Source: Lachnospiraceae bacterium
GTDB lineage: Bacteria > Bacillota > Clostridia > Lachnospirales > Lachnospiraceae
Length of the DNA stretch: 64,000 nucleotides
Reading direction: 5' to 3'
NCBI GenBank assembly: GCA_030531165.1
Contig: JAUNOI010000004.1
Span: 18,899 to 82,898 of the forward strand
How positions within the stretch are numbered: position 1 is the first letter of the stretch; every line of letters begins with the position of its first letter. The notes under the pieces are model-generated. The model was not told where the DNA came from. It saw only the letters and a list, made by a program, of their open reading frames with translations, and made no database searches. Shown here one piece after another: positions 25,858-33,826 of the stretch. The translations under genes and the position numbers were made by a program.

Positions 25858-27588
25858 CTAAGCCTCTCCCTGTTTGTGAAATACCTTTTTGAACTTTCCT
25901 TTGAGTGTTGTATCCTCGATTGCATCCAATACATGCTGTCTCGTCTGTTCTATCTCGGTTCTCATCGTCTGCCGGATTTCGAGCATTTCCCTTGCCATCT
26001 TCTGACTGTCGCTTCTGAGACTCAGATCACTCATCCTGTCAACAATATGATTCACCTTATACTCTAAGGACTCCAACTCGATATACATTTGCTGCAAATG
26101 AACAGATTCTTCCTGTCTCTGTTTCTGTTCTTCCTGCAGCTCATTGATAACCTCCATCATCTGTCGCAGCTGTTCCCGACATTCCTGCTGATATGCCTTC
26201 AGGTCTGTCTCAACTTCTTCCAGATTATGATGCCGTTCTTGTAATTCCCGGCTCCGGATCTTGAGATTTTCCCCATTCGCTTCATACACATCAACAACCC
26301 GTTCTAATTTAGCTGCTATATTATCCTGCTGTTCTACAACATGATGCATCTTGTCATAAAGATGCTCTTCTTTCATATAAAATGCTTCCAAATCATGGCT
26401 GATATGTTCCATCGAACTTGAAAATCCCTGCAGAGCATCATTCAACTGTTCTATCTGTTCCGTATTCTTTTTCGTTATTGCTTCCATTTTTTGATTGGAT
26501 TCGCCTACCTTAACGACAAATTCACGAATCTCCTCTGTCATATCTTTTTGCCATTCGCTTAAACTATTTACCGAATCCCCAAGCAGATGAAAGCTCTCTT
26601 CCAGATTATCAATCGTCTTTGCCATCGTTTCGTAATTTGATTTGATTCCCTGGTTCAGCTGTCTCAAGAAATTCTGGACCATATGTTCCATCGCCTCGTT
26701 TTCTCTTTCCTGGATCTGCCCCATCAAATTCTGAATATTAGCGTTTGTCAAATTAAAGGATTTTGAAAGATTTTTCCCTAATGTATCTGACAAATTTTGT
26801 GGAAATTCTGTATTTAACTGCTGCAAGCTACCTGTCTGCAGCTTTTCTTCCTTATATAATTGTACCCAAATGCTCTGTCCTGACCGATTCATGCCAAGAT
26901 CATCAAACCGGTTTTCCACCGCGATCAACTTCTCCTCAAACCGCTCTTCGATGAAATTGCAGAAACTATTCATATAAATGGATAATACGATTCCATAAAT
27001 CGACGTGTAAAATGCAATATTAATCCCGGATACAAAGGACTGAATAGAAGCCCCCATCGTCTCCGCAGAGCTAAAATCAAAATTCGTCAAACCGATCGTT
27101 AAACCGAGAAATGTTCCTAAAATTCCCAATGCCGTCAATATGCTCGGAAGAATTTCACAAAACCGTAACGATAATTTCTCCGTCAGCTGATCATAATTTA
27201 AATAATCGGAAATATTACATTCTAACTGGCTTTCCTTTCCATATGCATTTCGATATGCCCCAAAGCGCTCTTTTACCTCATCATGCTGTAAAAAACTGTC
27301 AAGATCTAATATCCTCGATTCCAGGCTCTCTCTGTCATTCCCACATTCTTCTTCAATCTTCTCCAATTCCTTTAAGATACCGCTCACATCATCCGCATAA
27401 TCATTCAGCAGCCTTAATCCGCACCGGTCGGCATGACGAATCATGCATACCATGATCGCTAAAATTCCGCAATTAATGAACAGCCCTATAAAACCATAAT
27501 GGAACTGCACGGTCACAAAAACAGTGATGAAAAACATACACCATATGATCGCCTTTAAAATATTCATCTTTTTCTTATAATTATCCAT
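25858..27588 (-). CDS. MotA/ExbB/ZorA-like proton-channel protein with long coiled-coil tail
   Basis: A 576-residue protein and the first gene of the cluster. Hydrophobic segments lie at about 11-29 and 33-50, then a MotA/TolQ/ExbB core with ILPSILTALGILGTFLGLTIGL (146-167) and INIAFYTSIYGIVLSIYM (189-206). From about 260 to 560 it is one long coiled coil, rich in Gln, Glu and Met. MotA has no such tail; ZorA of Zorya does, and there the tail reaches into the cytoplasm and transmits a signal to effectors. Pairing with the MotB-like gene immediately downstream gives a complete stator. The start has GGAGGG 9 bases upstream. No ZorC, ZorD or ZorE genes are seen. Confidence 0.85.
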   Translation of the reverse strand: MDNYKKKMNILKAIIWCMFFITVFVTVQFHYGFIGLFINCGILAIMVCMIRHADRCGLRLLNDYADDVSGILKELEKIEEECGNDRESLESRILDLDSFLQHDEVKERFGAYRNAYGKESQLECNISDYLNYDQLTEKLSLRFCEILPSILTALGILGTFLGLTIGLTNFDFSSAETMGASIQSFVSGINIAFYTSIYGIVLSIYMNSFCNFIEERFEEKLIAVENRFDDLGMNRSGQSIWVQLYKEEKLQTGSLQQLNTEFPQNLSDTLGKNLSKSFNLTNANIQNLMGQIQERENEAMEHMVQNFLRQLNQGIKSNYETMAKTIDNLEESFHLLGDSVNSLSEWQKDMTEEIREFVVKVGESNQKMEAITKKNTEQIEQLNDALQGFSSSMEHISHDLEAFYMKEEHLYDKMHHVVEQQDNIAAKLERVVDVYEANGENLKIRSRELQERHHNLEEVETDLKAYQQECREQLRQMMEVINELQEEQKQRQEESVHLQQMYIELESLEYKVNHIVDRMSDLSLRSDSQKMAREMLEIRQTMRTEIEQTRQHVLDAIEDTTLKGKFKKVFHKQGEA

Positions 27589-27666
27589 AACGGTTATCCC
27601 TCCAAAAGCACTTGAAAATGTCGAAATTTATACTATCTTATTATAATATAATAAATCGGAAAAACA

Positions 27667-27695
27667 ATTACATTTCCCTTAAATATTCATGTCAA
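27667..27695 (-). promoter_or_regulatory. Promoter of the 15-gene stator/kinase/wall cluster
   Basis: On the minus strand TTGACA (27690-27695), 17 bases, TGTAAT (27667-27672), about 80 bases before the first start codon. A second possible -10 TATAAT lies some 30 bases closer to the gene with a poorer -35 (TTGTTT, 16-base spacer). No terminator was found between the genes from here to 10719. Confidence 0.65.
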
Positions 27696-27809
27696 TCATC
27701 TTATTTTTCGCATTGTTATCGGGAAAAAGTATAAAAATTTGACAAATGATCATTTATGATTCAAAATGTACAAAACAAGGGAAACATCAGTTGTACAGGA
27801 GGGGTATAT

Positions 27810-29681
27810 ATGCTGGAAAAGATTAACAAAGCAAATGATATAAAAAAAATTGCACCGGAAGATTATGCCGGATTGGCAAAAGATATCCGAAGATTTTTAT
27901 TAAAACATGTGAGTAAAACAGGCGGACATCTCGCATCGAATCTCGGAATCGTAGAACTTACCATGGCACTGCATCTGGTGCTGGACTTCCCAAAAGATCA
28001 GCTGATCTTTGATGTCGGCCACCAATCTTATGTTCATAAGATTCTGACAGGTCGAAAAGATGGATTTGAACATCTGCGTCAATTCGGCGGCATGAGCGGA
28101 TTTCCAAAGCGAAAAGAAAGCAACTGCGATGCATTTCACAGCGGGCACAGTTCCATGTCATTATCGACGGCACTCGGTTTTGCCGAAGCCAGAAATCTAA
28201 ATGCAACCGATGAGACAATTGCTGTTGTCATTGGTGACGGTGCATTATCCGGAGGAATGGCATATGAAGCCCTGAATAACATGGTGCGGCTCAGAGAAGA
28301 AAAAAAGAATTTAATCATTATTTTAAATGACAACAGCATGTCTATTGCAAAAAACGTCGGTGGTATGTCCTTTTACCTGAACAAAATCCGTTCCAATAAG
28401 GAATATGTCACACTAAAAGATAATGTGGAACAATCCTTACTGAAAATACCGAATATCGGAAAGCCGATTACAAAGGCGATCAAACGCTCCAAAAATTCGA
28501 TCAAGCAGTTATTTGTACCAGGCATGTTTTTTGAAGATATGGGAATTACCTACATCGGCCCGATTGACGGACATGACGTTCCACTGCTCGTCGATACACT
28601 CAACCGTGCAAAACAGTTAGATGAACCGATCATTATCCACGTTAAAACAAAAAAAGGAAAAGGTTATCGACATGCTGTGAACAATCCGACCAAATTCCAT
28701 GGTGTTTCTCCATTTGATGTTAAGAGTGGTGAAATTTTATCAAAAAGCACGCATCCAACTTATACAAGCGTCTTTTCTGATACTTTGATCGAAGCGGCAA
28801 AGACAGATCAAAAGATTACCGCTGTAACTGCAGCAATGCCGGACGGAACCGGTCTGGCTGCATTCGGCAAAGCATATCCCGAGCGATTTTTTGATGTTGG
28901 AATCGCAGAAGAGCATGCTGTTACTTTCTGTGCCGGCATGGCAGCAAGAGGATTGAAGCCGGTATTTGCTGTATATTCCACCTTTTTACAACGTGGATTT
29001 GACCAGATGATCCACGACACTGCACTTGGCAGCGATCCGGTCATCTTCGGCATCGACCGCTCAGGCCTGGTCGGAGCAGATGGAGAAACTCATCAGGGAA
29101 TCTTTGATATTCCGTTCCTCTCCATGATTCCAAACTTTACAGTTATGGCTCCGATCAATGGAAAGGAATTAAAAGAAATGCTCCTGTTCTCGCTCGCCCA
29201 CGCAAAAGGACCAACCGCAATCAAATATTCCAGAGGAGAAGCGGAAACCTTATACGAGGATGTCTGCAGCGAAATTCACTATGGCAAAGGCCAGGTTTTA
29301 AAAGAAGGGAAAGAGGCGGTTATTCTCAGTGTTGGCAACATGTTGTCTGAATCTACAGCCGCAATCAAACTTCTAGAACAAAACGGCTACAAAATCGGAC
29401 TGGTCAATCCAAGATTTATCAAACCGATAGACACTGAACTGCTCGATGAACTCGCCCTTCAATATTCCCTTATTGTAACTGTTGAAGAAGGGATCTTAAG
29501 CGGCGGTTTTGGATCAATGGTCATGCAGTATCTGTATGAAAACGGCTACCGCGGACGCGTTCACAATATTGGAATCCGGGATTCTTTTGTAGAACACGGC
29601 TCTATAAAAGAATTGAGAAAAATGTTAGAAATTGATGGAGAAAGCATTGCAGAAAATATTGCAGAATTGCTTAGAGAATAG
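27810..29681 (+). CDS. dxs: 1-deoxy-D-xylulose-5-phosphate synthase
   Basis: A 623-residue thiamine-diphosphate enzyme that condenses pyruvate and glyceraldehyde 3-phosphate, the first step of the MEP isoprenoid pathway and of thiamine/pyridoxal precursors. The start at 27810 follows AGGAGGGG. Seen: HLASNLGIVELT, the substrate/cofactor stretch FDVGHQSYVHKILTGR, ThDP motif GDGALSGGMAYEALNN, and the pyrimidine-domain stretch FDVGIAEEHAVTF with its catalytic Glu. Length is normal. It is transcribed away from the stator/kinase cluster, sharing a 221-bp intergenic region with it; a TTGACA at about 27739 with a weak -10 may serve it. Standing alone without ispA/xseB, it may be a second copy. Confidence 0.95.
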   Translation: MLEKINKANDIKKIAPEDYAGLAKDIRRFLLKHVSKTGGHLASNLGIVELTMALHLVLDFPKDQLIFDVGHQSYVHKILTGRKDGFEHLRQFGGMSGFPKRKESNCDAFHSGHSSMSLSTALGFAEARNLNATDETIAVVIGDGALSGGMAYEALNNMVRLREEKKNLIIILNDNSMSIAKNVGGMSFYLNKIRSNKEYVTLKDNVEQSLLKIPNIGKPITKAIKRSKNSIKQLFVPGMFFEDMGITYIGPIDGHDVPLLVDTLNRAKQLDEPIIIHVKTKKGKGYRHAVNNPTKFHGVSPFDVKSGEILSKSTHPTYTSVFSDTLIEAAKTDQKITAVTAAMPDGTGLAAFGKAYPERFFDVGIAEEHAVTFCAGMAARGLKPVFAVYSTFLQRGFDQMIHDTALGSDPVIFGIDRSGLVGADGETHQGIFDIPFLSMIPNFTVMAPINGKELKEMLLFSLAHAKGPTAIKYSRGEAETLYEDVCSEIHYGKGQVLKEGKEAVILSVGNMLSESTAAIKLLEQNGYKIGLVNPRFIKPIDTELLDELALQYSLIVTVEEGILSGGFGSMVMQYLYENGYRGRVHNIGIRDSFVEHGSIKELRKMLEIDGESIAENIAELLRE

Positions 29682-29701
29682 CCTGATTTACGGCTATTCT
29701 C
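29674..29701 (+). terminator. Hairpin overlapping the dxs stop
   Basis: Perfect 10-bp stem GAGAATAGCC/GGCTATTCTC with an 8-base loop covering the stop codon. There is no T run, so it may protect the mRNA 3' end rather than terminate. Confidence 0.5.
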
Positions 29702-29724
29702 CCTGAAAATTAATGTTTAATTTT

Positions 29725-29761
29725 AATATGCAGGAGGCTGCAAAGCAACCTCCTGCATATT
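29725..29761. terminator. Bidirectional terminator between dxs and the nitroreductase gene
   Basis: A 13-bp perfect stem (AATATGCAGGAGG at 29725-29737, complement at 29749-29761), 11-base loop, with A/T-rich flanks on both sides, between convergent genes. Confidence 0.8.
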
Positions 29762-29768
29762 TATCATC

Positions 29769-30635
29769 TTATACTTCACAAGACGCTACGATCTTATATT
29801 CTTCTGGAATTCCATAGGTATTCTCAACCGCATCAAAACTCCACTGAATACTGCAAAGACTCTGTTCTATTACACCCTCAAAATACAGCATCGCAATTCC
29901 TGCGTCGATTTGTTCTTCATACTCATCTGTCTCAACATCATCGCGGACAGCCAAAATGATCTTTGATCCATCGATGATAAATCTCCACGGCTGGCGGTTT
30001 AATGTCGACGGTGCCATTCTCGCATAATCCATTGGATCATATAATGCACGCTCCGTCAACGCATCAACATCCGCTTCTCTGCCCCATTTGTCGATAAACA
30101 CGATCTGCTGAAGTGGAATTCTTCCCGCCCCAGCGTCTTTCTTGCGGTCCATATTCGCCTGCGTATAATTGCCGCCAATCTTTACTGAACCGATCGTTCT
30201 TTTTCTCGCTTTTTTGCCGTAGCCAAGAGCGATGATTCCTACAACTTCTTTATCCGTTACGATATTCAGCTTATGAATGATCGTCTTACTATCCTTGAAC
30301 GTGATCCAGCAGGTATTCACACCAAGTTCCTGCGCCTTTAAGCAGATTCCCTCGCCGACATAGCCTGCGTTTTCAATATAATGATCTTTCTTTTCTGAAA
30401 GAAGAATCGCATAATGCGGAGCTTCGATCAAAATACCTTTATATCCTGCAAATCCATCAATCTGACGGTATACAGCATCATAATCCATAAAACGGATATC
30501 CACTGCGATATCATCAACTAACTTTGGACAATGGTTTGCATAGTCGCGAATTGCTTTTGCAATTTTTGCGTCCACTTTCTTATCTTTATAATCACGTACG
30601 GAATGTTTCTCCTTAATCATCTGTCTATAATCCAT
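29769..30635 (-). CDS. Nitroreductase-family flavoprotein
   Basis: A 288-residue protein with two nitroreductase-like halves. The N-terminus MDYRQMIKEKHSVRDYKDKKV has the SVR[DK] FMN-contact motif, and a second region, ARMAPSTLNRQPWRFIID (about 214-231), matches the usual APSxxNxQPW motif. This two-part layout matches the TM1586-type putative nitroreductases. These bind FMN and reduce nitro compounds, quinones or act in flavin/iodotyrosine chemistry; substrate is not predictable. It is a single-gene unit, transcribed divergently from the TetR gene at 30854. An extended -10 promoter (TGGTATAAT, 30686-30694, minus strand) is present. Confidence 0.82.
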   Translation of the reverse strand: MDYRQMIKEKHSVRDYKDKKVDAKIAKAIRDYANHCPKLVDDIAVDIRFMDYDAVYRQIDGFAGYKGILIEAPHYAILLSEKKDHYIENAGYVGEGICLKAQELGVNTCWITFKDSKTIIHKLNIVTDKEVVGIIALGYGKKARKRTIGSVKIGGNYTQANMDRKKDAGAGRIPLQQIVFIDKWGREADVDALTERALYDPMDYARMAPSTLNRQPWRFIIDGSKIILAVRDDVETDEYEEQIDAGIAMLYFEGVIEQSLCSIQWSFDAVENTYGIPEEYKIVASCEV

Positions 30636-30685
30636 ATTATCAGCCTCCTTTAGAATTCACGTACTATTTCCTATAGCCTTTGATC

Positions 30686-30694
30686 ATTATACCA
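30686..30694 (-). promoter_or_regulatory. Extended -10 promoter of the nitroreductase gene
   Basis: Minus strand TGGTATAAT, 51-59 bases upstream of the start codon; the -35 is weak, as is common with a TGn extension. Confidence 0.5.
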
Positions 30695-30853
30695 CATTCC
30701 ATATCAAAAATCTATCTTTGTCCCATAACCGTAATATAATTAAGCCGATCGGTGGCCAAAATCTTATGAAAGATCGCTTGACTATTCCTATTTTCCTGAT
30801 TACACTTAATGATATATAGGATAAAATTTTGATACAATAACCGGAGGTATGTT

Positions 30854-31417
30854 ATGAGTAAATCATCGAATACAACCAAATACCGGCTTGCAGAGTCGAT
30901 GAAACAGTGCATGGAAACGACCTCCGTCGACGATATTACAATCCGGCAGATCGTAGAAAACTGTGGTTTAACAAGACAAACATTTTACAGAAATTTTCGG
31001 GATAAATACGATCTCGTTAACTGGTATTTTGACATTCTACTCCTGAAATCCTTTGAACATATGGGAAACGGGCGGACGATCTACGACGGATTAAAAAAGA
31101 AATTTGAATTTATCCGCGATGAACAGATATTTTTTGCCGCTGCTTTTCGTTCTACAGATCGCAATTCGTTAAAAGAGCATGATTTCGAACTGATCTTCCA
31201 GTTTTACACGAATCTGATTCGGAAAAAGACCGGTAAGATCCCAGACGAAGAGATTCTCTTTCTTTTGGAAATGTACTGCCATTCCTCAATTTATATGACG
31301 GTCAAATGGGTACTCTGCGGAATGAAATGCTCTCCGGGACAGCTCGCTCTCCATTTAGTACAGTCCATGCCATCCAAACTCGAACAACTTTTTACCGAAT
31401 TAAAGATTCTTGCCTGA
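30854..31417 (+). CDS. TetR/AcrR-family regulator (DhaS-like)
   Basis: A 187-residue regulator. The N-terminal TetR helix-turn-helix is clear (DDITIRQIVENCGLTRQTFYRNFRDKYDLVNWYF, about residues 24-57), and the C-terminal helical domain resembles the DhaS type that often lies beside dihydroxyacetone kinase or alcohol dehydrogenase genes. GGAGG precedes the start. It lies 145 bases upstream of fucO on the same strand and is divergent from the nitroreductase, so either could be its target. The ligand is unknown. Confidence 0.88.
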   Translation: MSKSSNTTKYRLAESMKQCMETTSVDDITIRQIVENCGLTRQTFYRNFRDKYDLVNWYFDILLLKSFEHMGNGRTIYDGLKKKFEFIRDEQIFFAAAFRSTDRNSLKEHDFELIFQFYTNLIRKKTGKIPDEEILFLLEMYCHSSIYMTVKWVLCGMKCSPGQLALHLVQSMPSKLEQLFTELKILA

Positions 31418-31504
31418 GATGTTACACATTTGTCGTTCTGTAACTTTCTTTTTTTCTCAAAAATTGTTAAAATAATATCAGAAATACATTGGACAGGCAA
31501 AACG

Positions 31505-31541
31505 ATGCCGACGAATCATTTTCATCCTGATTCCTCGGCAT
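31505..31541 (+). promoter_or_regulatory. Leader hairpin before fucO
   Basis: Inverted repeat with arms of about 14 bases (ATGCCGACGAATCA at 31505-31518 and TGATTCCTCGGCAT at 31528-31541; one mismatch) and a 9-base loop, ending 8 bases before the AAAGGAG ribosome site of fucO. There is no T run, so mRNA stabilisation or an operator is more likely than termination. Confidence 0.55.
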
Positions 31542-31562
31542 AAACGGAAAGGAGAACAAACC

Positions 31563-32708
31563 ATGGCAAACAAAATTATGTTAAACCAGACATCTTATCA
31601 CGGAGCAGGTGCAATTGCGGAAATCGCAGCAGAAGCAAAGGCTAACGGTTTTAAAAAAGCATTTGTATGTTCTGATCCTGATCTGATCAAATTTAACGTT
31701 ACTTCTAAGGTTACCGATACACTGGATAGTGAAGGACTTGCTTACGAAATCTATTCCAACATCAAAGCAAATCCTACGATCGAAAATGTTCAGATCGGCG
31801 TACAGGCATTTAAGGATTCCGGTGCTGACTATATCATTGCAATCGGCGGCGGTTCTTCCATGGATACTGCAAAAGCAATCGGTATCATCATTGCAAATCC
31901 CGAATTCGAAGACGTCCGCAGTTTAGAAGGGGTTGCACCTACTACCAAACCTTGTGTACCGATCATCGCTGTTCCTACAACTGCCGGTACAGCTGCAGAA
32001 GTTACAATCAACTACGTTATCACGGATGTAGAAAGAAAACGTAAATTTGTCTGCGTTGATCCACATGATATGCCGATCATCGCTGTTGTTGATCCCGAGA
32101 TGATGTCCTCAATGCCAAAAGGGCTGACCGCATCTACCGGCATGGATGCTCTGACACATGCAATTGAAGGTTACACGACAAAAGGAGCATGGGAAATGAC
32201 CGATATGTTCCATTTGAAAGCAATTGAGATCATTTCAAGATCCCTGCGCGATGCCGTTGCCAATACAAAAGAAGGGCGTGAAGGCATGGCACTCGGACAG
32301 TACATCGCTGGTATGGGATTCTCAAATGTTGGTCTTGGAATCGCACATTCTATGGCACATACCCTCGGAGCCGTTTATGATACTCCACATGGCGTTGCCT
32401 GTGCAATGATGCTTCCGATCGTTATGGAATACAATCAGGAATGTACCGGTAAAAAATACCGTGAAATCGCACGCGCAATGGGCGTAAAAGGTGTTGACAG
32501 CATGTCTCAGGAAGAATATCGCAAAGCTGCAATCGATGCAGTAAAAACACTTTCCGCAGATGTCGGAATCCCATCTAAATTAGATGCGATCAAAGAAGAA
32601 GACTTGGACTTCTTAGCGGAATCGGCTTTTGCAGATGCATGTGCACCGGGCAATCCAAAAGATGCTCCTGTAGAAGATTTGAAAGATTTGTTTAGAAAGA
32701 TTATGTAA
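31563..32708 (+). CDS. fucO: Iron-dependent alcohol dehydrogenase, lactaldehyde reductase type
   Basis: A 381-residue group III (Fe-ADH) dehydrogenase, the same length as E. coli FucO and similar along the whole protein, for example EFEDVRSLEG, TTAGTAAEVTINYVITD and RKFVCVDPHDMP. The NAD-binding GGGSSMDTAK and the iron ligands in GMDALTHAIEG and AHSMAHTLGAVYDTPHG are present. It reduces L-lactaldehyde to 1,2-propanediol with NADH, or works on related diols; this fits fucose or rhamnose fermentation. No other fucose genes are in the window. AAAGGAG lies 7 bases before the start. Confidence 0.9.
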   Translation: MANKIMLNQTSYHGAGAIAEIAAEAKANGFKKAFVCSDPDLIKFNVTSKVTDTLDSEGLAYEIYSNIKANPTIENVQIGVQAFKDSGADYIIAIGGGSSMDTAKAIGIIIANPEFEDVRSLEGVAPTTKPCVPIIAVPTTAGTAAEVTINYVITDVERKRKFVCVDPHDMPIIAVVDPEMMSSMPKGLTASTGMDALTHAIEGYTTKGAWEMTDMFHLKAIEIISRSLRDAVANTKEGREGMALGQYIAGMGFSNVGLGIAHSMAHTLGAVYDTPHGVACAMMLPIVMEYNQECTGKKYREIARAMGVKGVDSMSQEEYRKAAIDAVKTLSADVGIPSKLDAIKEEDLDFLAESAFADACAPGNPKDAPVEDLKDLFRKIM

Positions 32709-32743
32709 TAATTGTAATTGAAACAAATTGCGATTTTGATAAT

Positions 32744-32842
32744 TAGAAAACTTCTTCTTATGGGACTGATGTGACAGAATAGCATAACATAGATAATCTT
32801 GACTTTGCATTCTGCACAATGTCCCATCGAAGAAGTTTTCTA
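32744..32842. repeat. About 100-bp imperfect palindrome (large hairpin or MITE-like element)
   Basis: Outer arms of about 22 bases (TAGAAAACTTCTTC...TGGGAC on the left, its complement on the right, one short indel) enclose about 54 bases. A second inverted pair lies inside (TGTGACAGAAT / ATTCTGCACA). It sits between convergent fucO and the FadR-type regulator gene. It could be a bidirectional terminator, a structured RNA or a small non-autonomous mobile element. No target-site duplication was confirmed. Confidence 0.5.
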
Positions 32843-32883
32843 CTATCAAATATAGAACTTAAATCTTTGGTCAACAACTGTTC

Positions 32884-33594
32884 TTATTTCTTTTTATTCA
32901 GCCTATCCAGCTGATCGCTGACAATACGAAAATGCTTATCAAATGCCTTCATCCCTGCTTTTCGGTCTTTGTTAACCAGTGCATTATATATCTCCCAATG
33001 TGAACGTCGCAGAAGTTCTGCTCTCATTCGGTTCATCAAAATCTTCTCTCTCATATTTTCGATAAATTGATTCATCAGTTTGTCCAGCATCGAATAATAT
33101 AAGATCAACAGACGATTATGGGATGCATGTACAAGACAGTAGTGAAATTCAAGATCCAGTTTTGCACTCGCTTTCAGGCTCATATTTTCATCCATCTGCT
33201 GCACGATGCCGTGAATCTTCTCAATTTCTTCGGGAGTTGCAGCTTCAATCGCAAGTTTTAATGCCATCTCTTCATATCCGGTCCGGATATCGAAAACTTC
33301 CGTGTAATCAATGTCTAATAAACTCATAACCATGTTAACAGATTTAAACATGTACTCCTCCGGATCACATCGAACATAATTTCCGCTCCCCTGTACACAT
33401 TCAATTAATCCGGTAATCTCCAGCATGTGCATGACTTCACGGACTGAGTTACGACTGACGCCTAATTTTTCAACCGTTTCTCTTTCCGGAGGGATCTTAT
33501 CATTTAGTTTCAATTCCCCTGACATGATTTGATTTAAAAAATAATCAAACACGTATTCATATACTTTTTTTCCATCATATTTTGATTTATCCAT
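32884..33594 (-). CDS. FadR-family GntR regulator, probably of the lactate operon
   Basis: A 236-residue regulator. An N-terminal GntR winged helix (LNDKIPPERETVEKLGVSRNSVREVMHMLEITGLIE, about 27-62) is followed by an all-helical FCD ligand domain with metal/ligand residues (Asp/His in LDLEFHYCLVHASHN and HWEIYNAL). FCD regulators with lactate genes (LldR, LutR) respond to lactate. It lies just beyond the terminator of the lactate operon on the same strand and has its own promoter. Candidate operators TGGGT-N-ACCCA occur at the lactate operon promoter. That this protein binds them is inference. Confidence 0.85.
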   Translation of the reverse strand: MDKSKYDGKKVYEYVFDYFLNQIMSGELKLNDKIPPERETVEKLGVSRNSVREVMHMLEITGLIECVQGSGNYVRCDPEEYMFKSVNMVMSLLDIDYTEVFDIRTGYEEMALKLAIEAATPEEIEKIHGIVQQMDENMSLKASAKLDLEFHYCLVHASHNRLLILYYSMLDKLMNQFIENMREKILMNRMRAELLRRSHWEIYNALVNKDRKAGMKAFDKHFRIVSDQLDRLNKKK

Positions 33595-33641
33595 GTACTA
33601 ACACTTTCTTCATTTGCCATTAACAGTTATATTGGACTTTC

Positions 33642-33670
33642 ATTTTATTATATTGTTAAGTTTATTTCAA
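33642..33670 (-). promoter_or_regulatory. Promoter of the FadR-type regulator
   Basis: Minus strand TTGAAA (33665-33670), 17 bases, TAAAAT (33642-33647), about 48 bases before the start. No TGGGT-N-ACCCA site is visible nearby, so autoregulation through that motif is unlikely. Confidence 0.6.
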
Positions 33671-33699
33671 GCGAAGAATTTCATTCTATTGATAAAAAG

Positions 33700-33743
33700 A
33701 AATAACAGGTCTACCGCTGATCCGCTCGGTAAACCTGCTATTT
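33700..33743 (-). terminator. Terminator of the lactate utilisation operon
   Basis: Long imperfect stem (AAATAACAGGT...ACCTGCTATTT with TACCG/CGGTA inside), followed on the minus strand by TTTCTTTTTATC. Confidence 0.75.
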
Positions 33744-33826
33744 CATTCACATTAAGTAAGTTGTATGTATCTATACAAATAGGCCGGGATTAGCTGACCC
33801 ATTGTATATTCATAAAGAGGAAAATA

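Noticed and set aside
25078-27588. Calling the locus a standard Zorya defence system
   Set aside because: Only ZorA- and ZorB-like proteins are present. ZorC, ZorD, ZorE or the type III effectors were not recognised among the neighbouring genes.
25078-27588. Flagellar stator motAB
   Set aside because: No flagellar or chemotaxis genes nearby; the MotA-like protein has a 300-residue coiled-coil tail and the genes sit in a kinase/wall operon.
31464-31478. Possible Rex-type redox operator (TTGTTAAAATAATAT) before fucO
   Set aside because: Only one half of the palindrome matches; the other half is degenerate.
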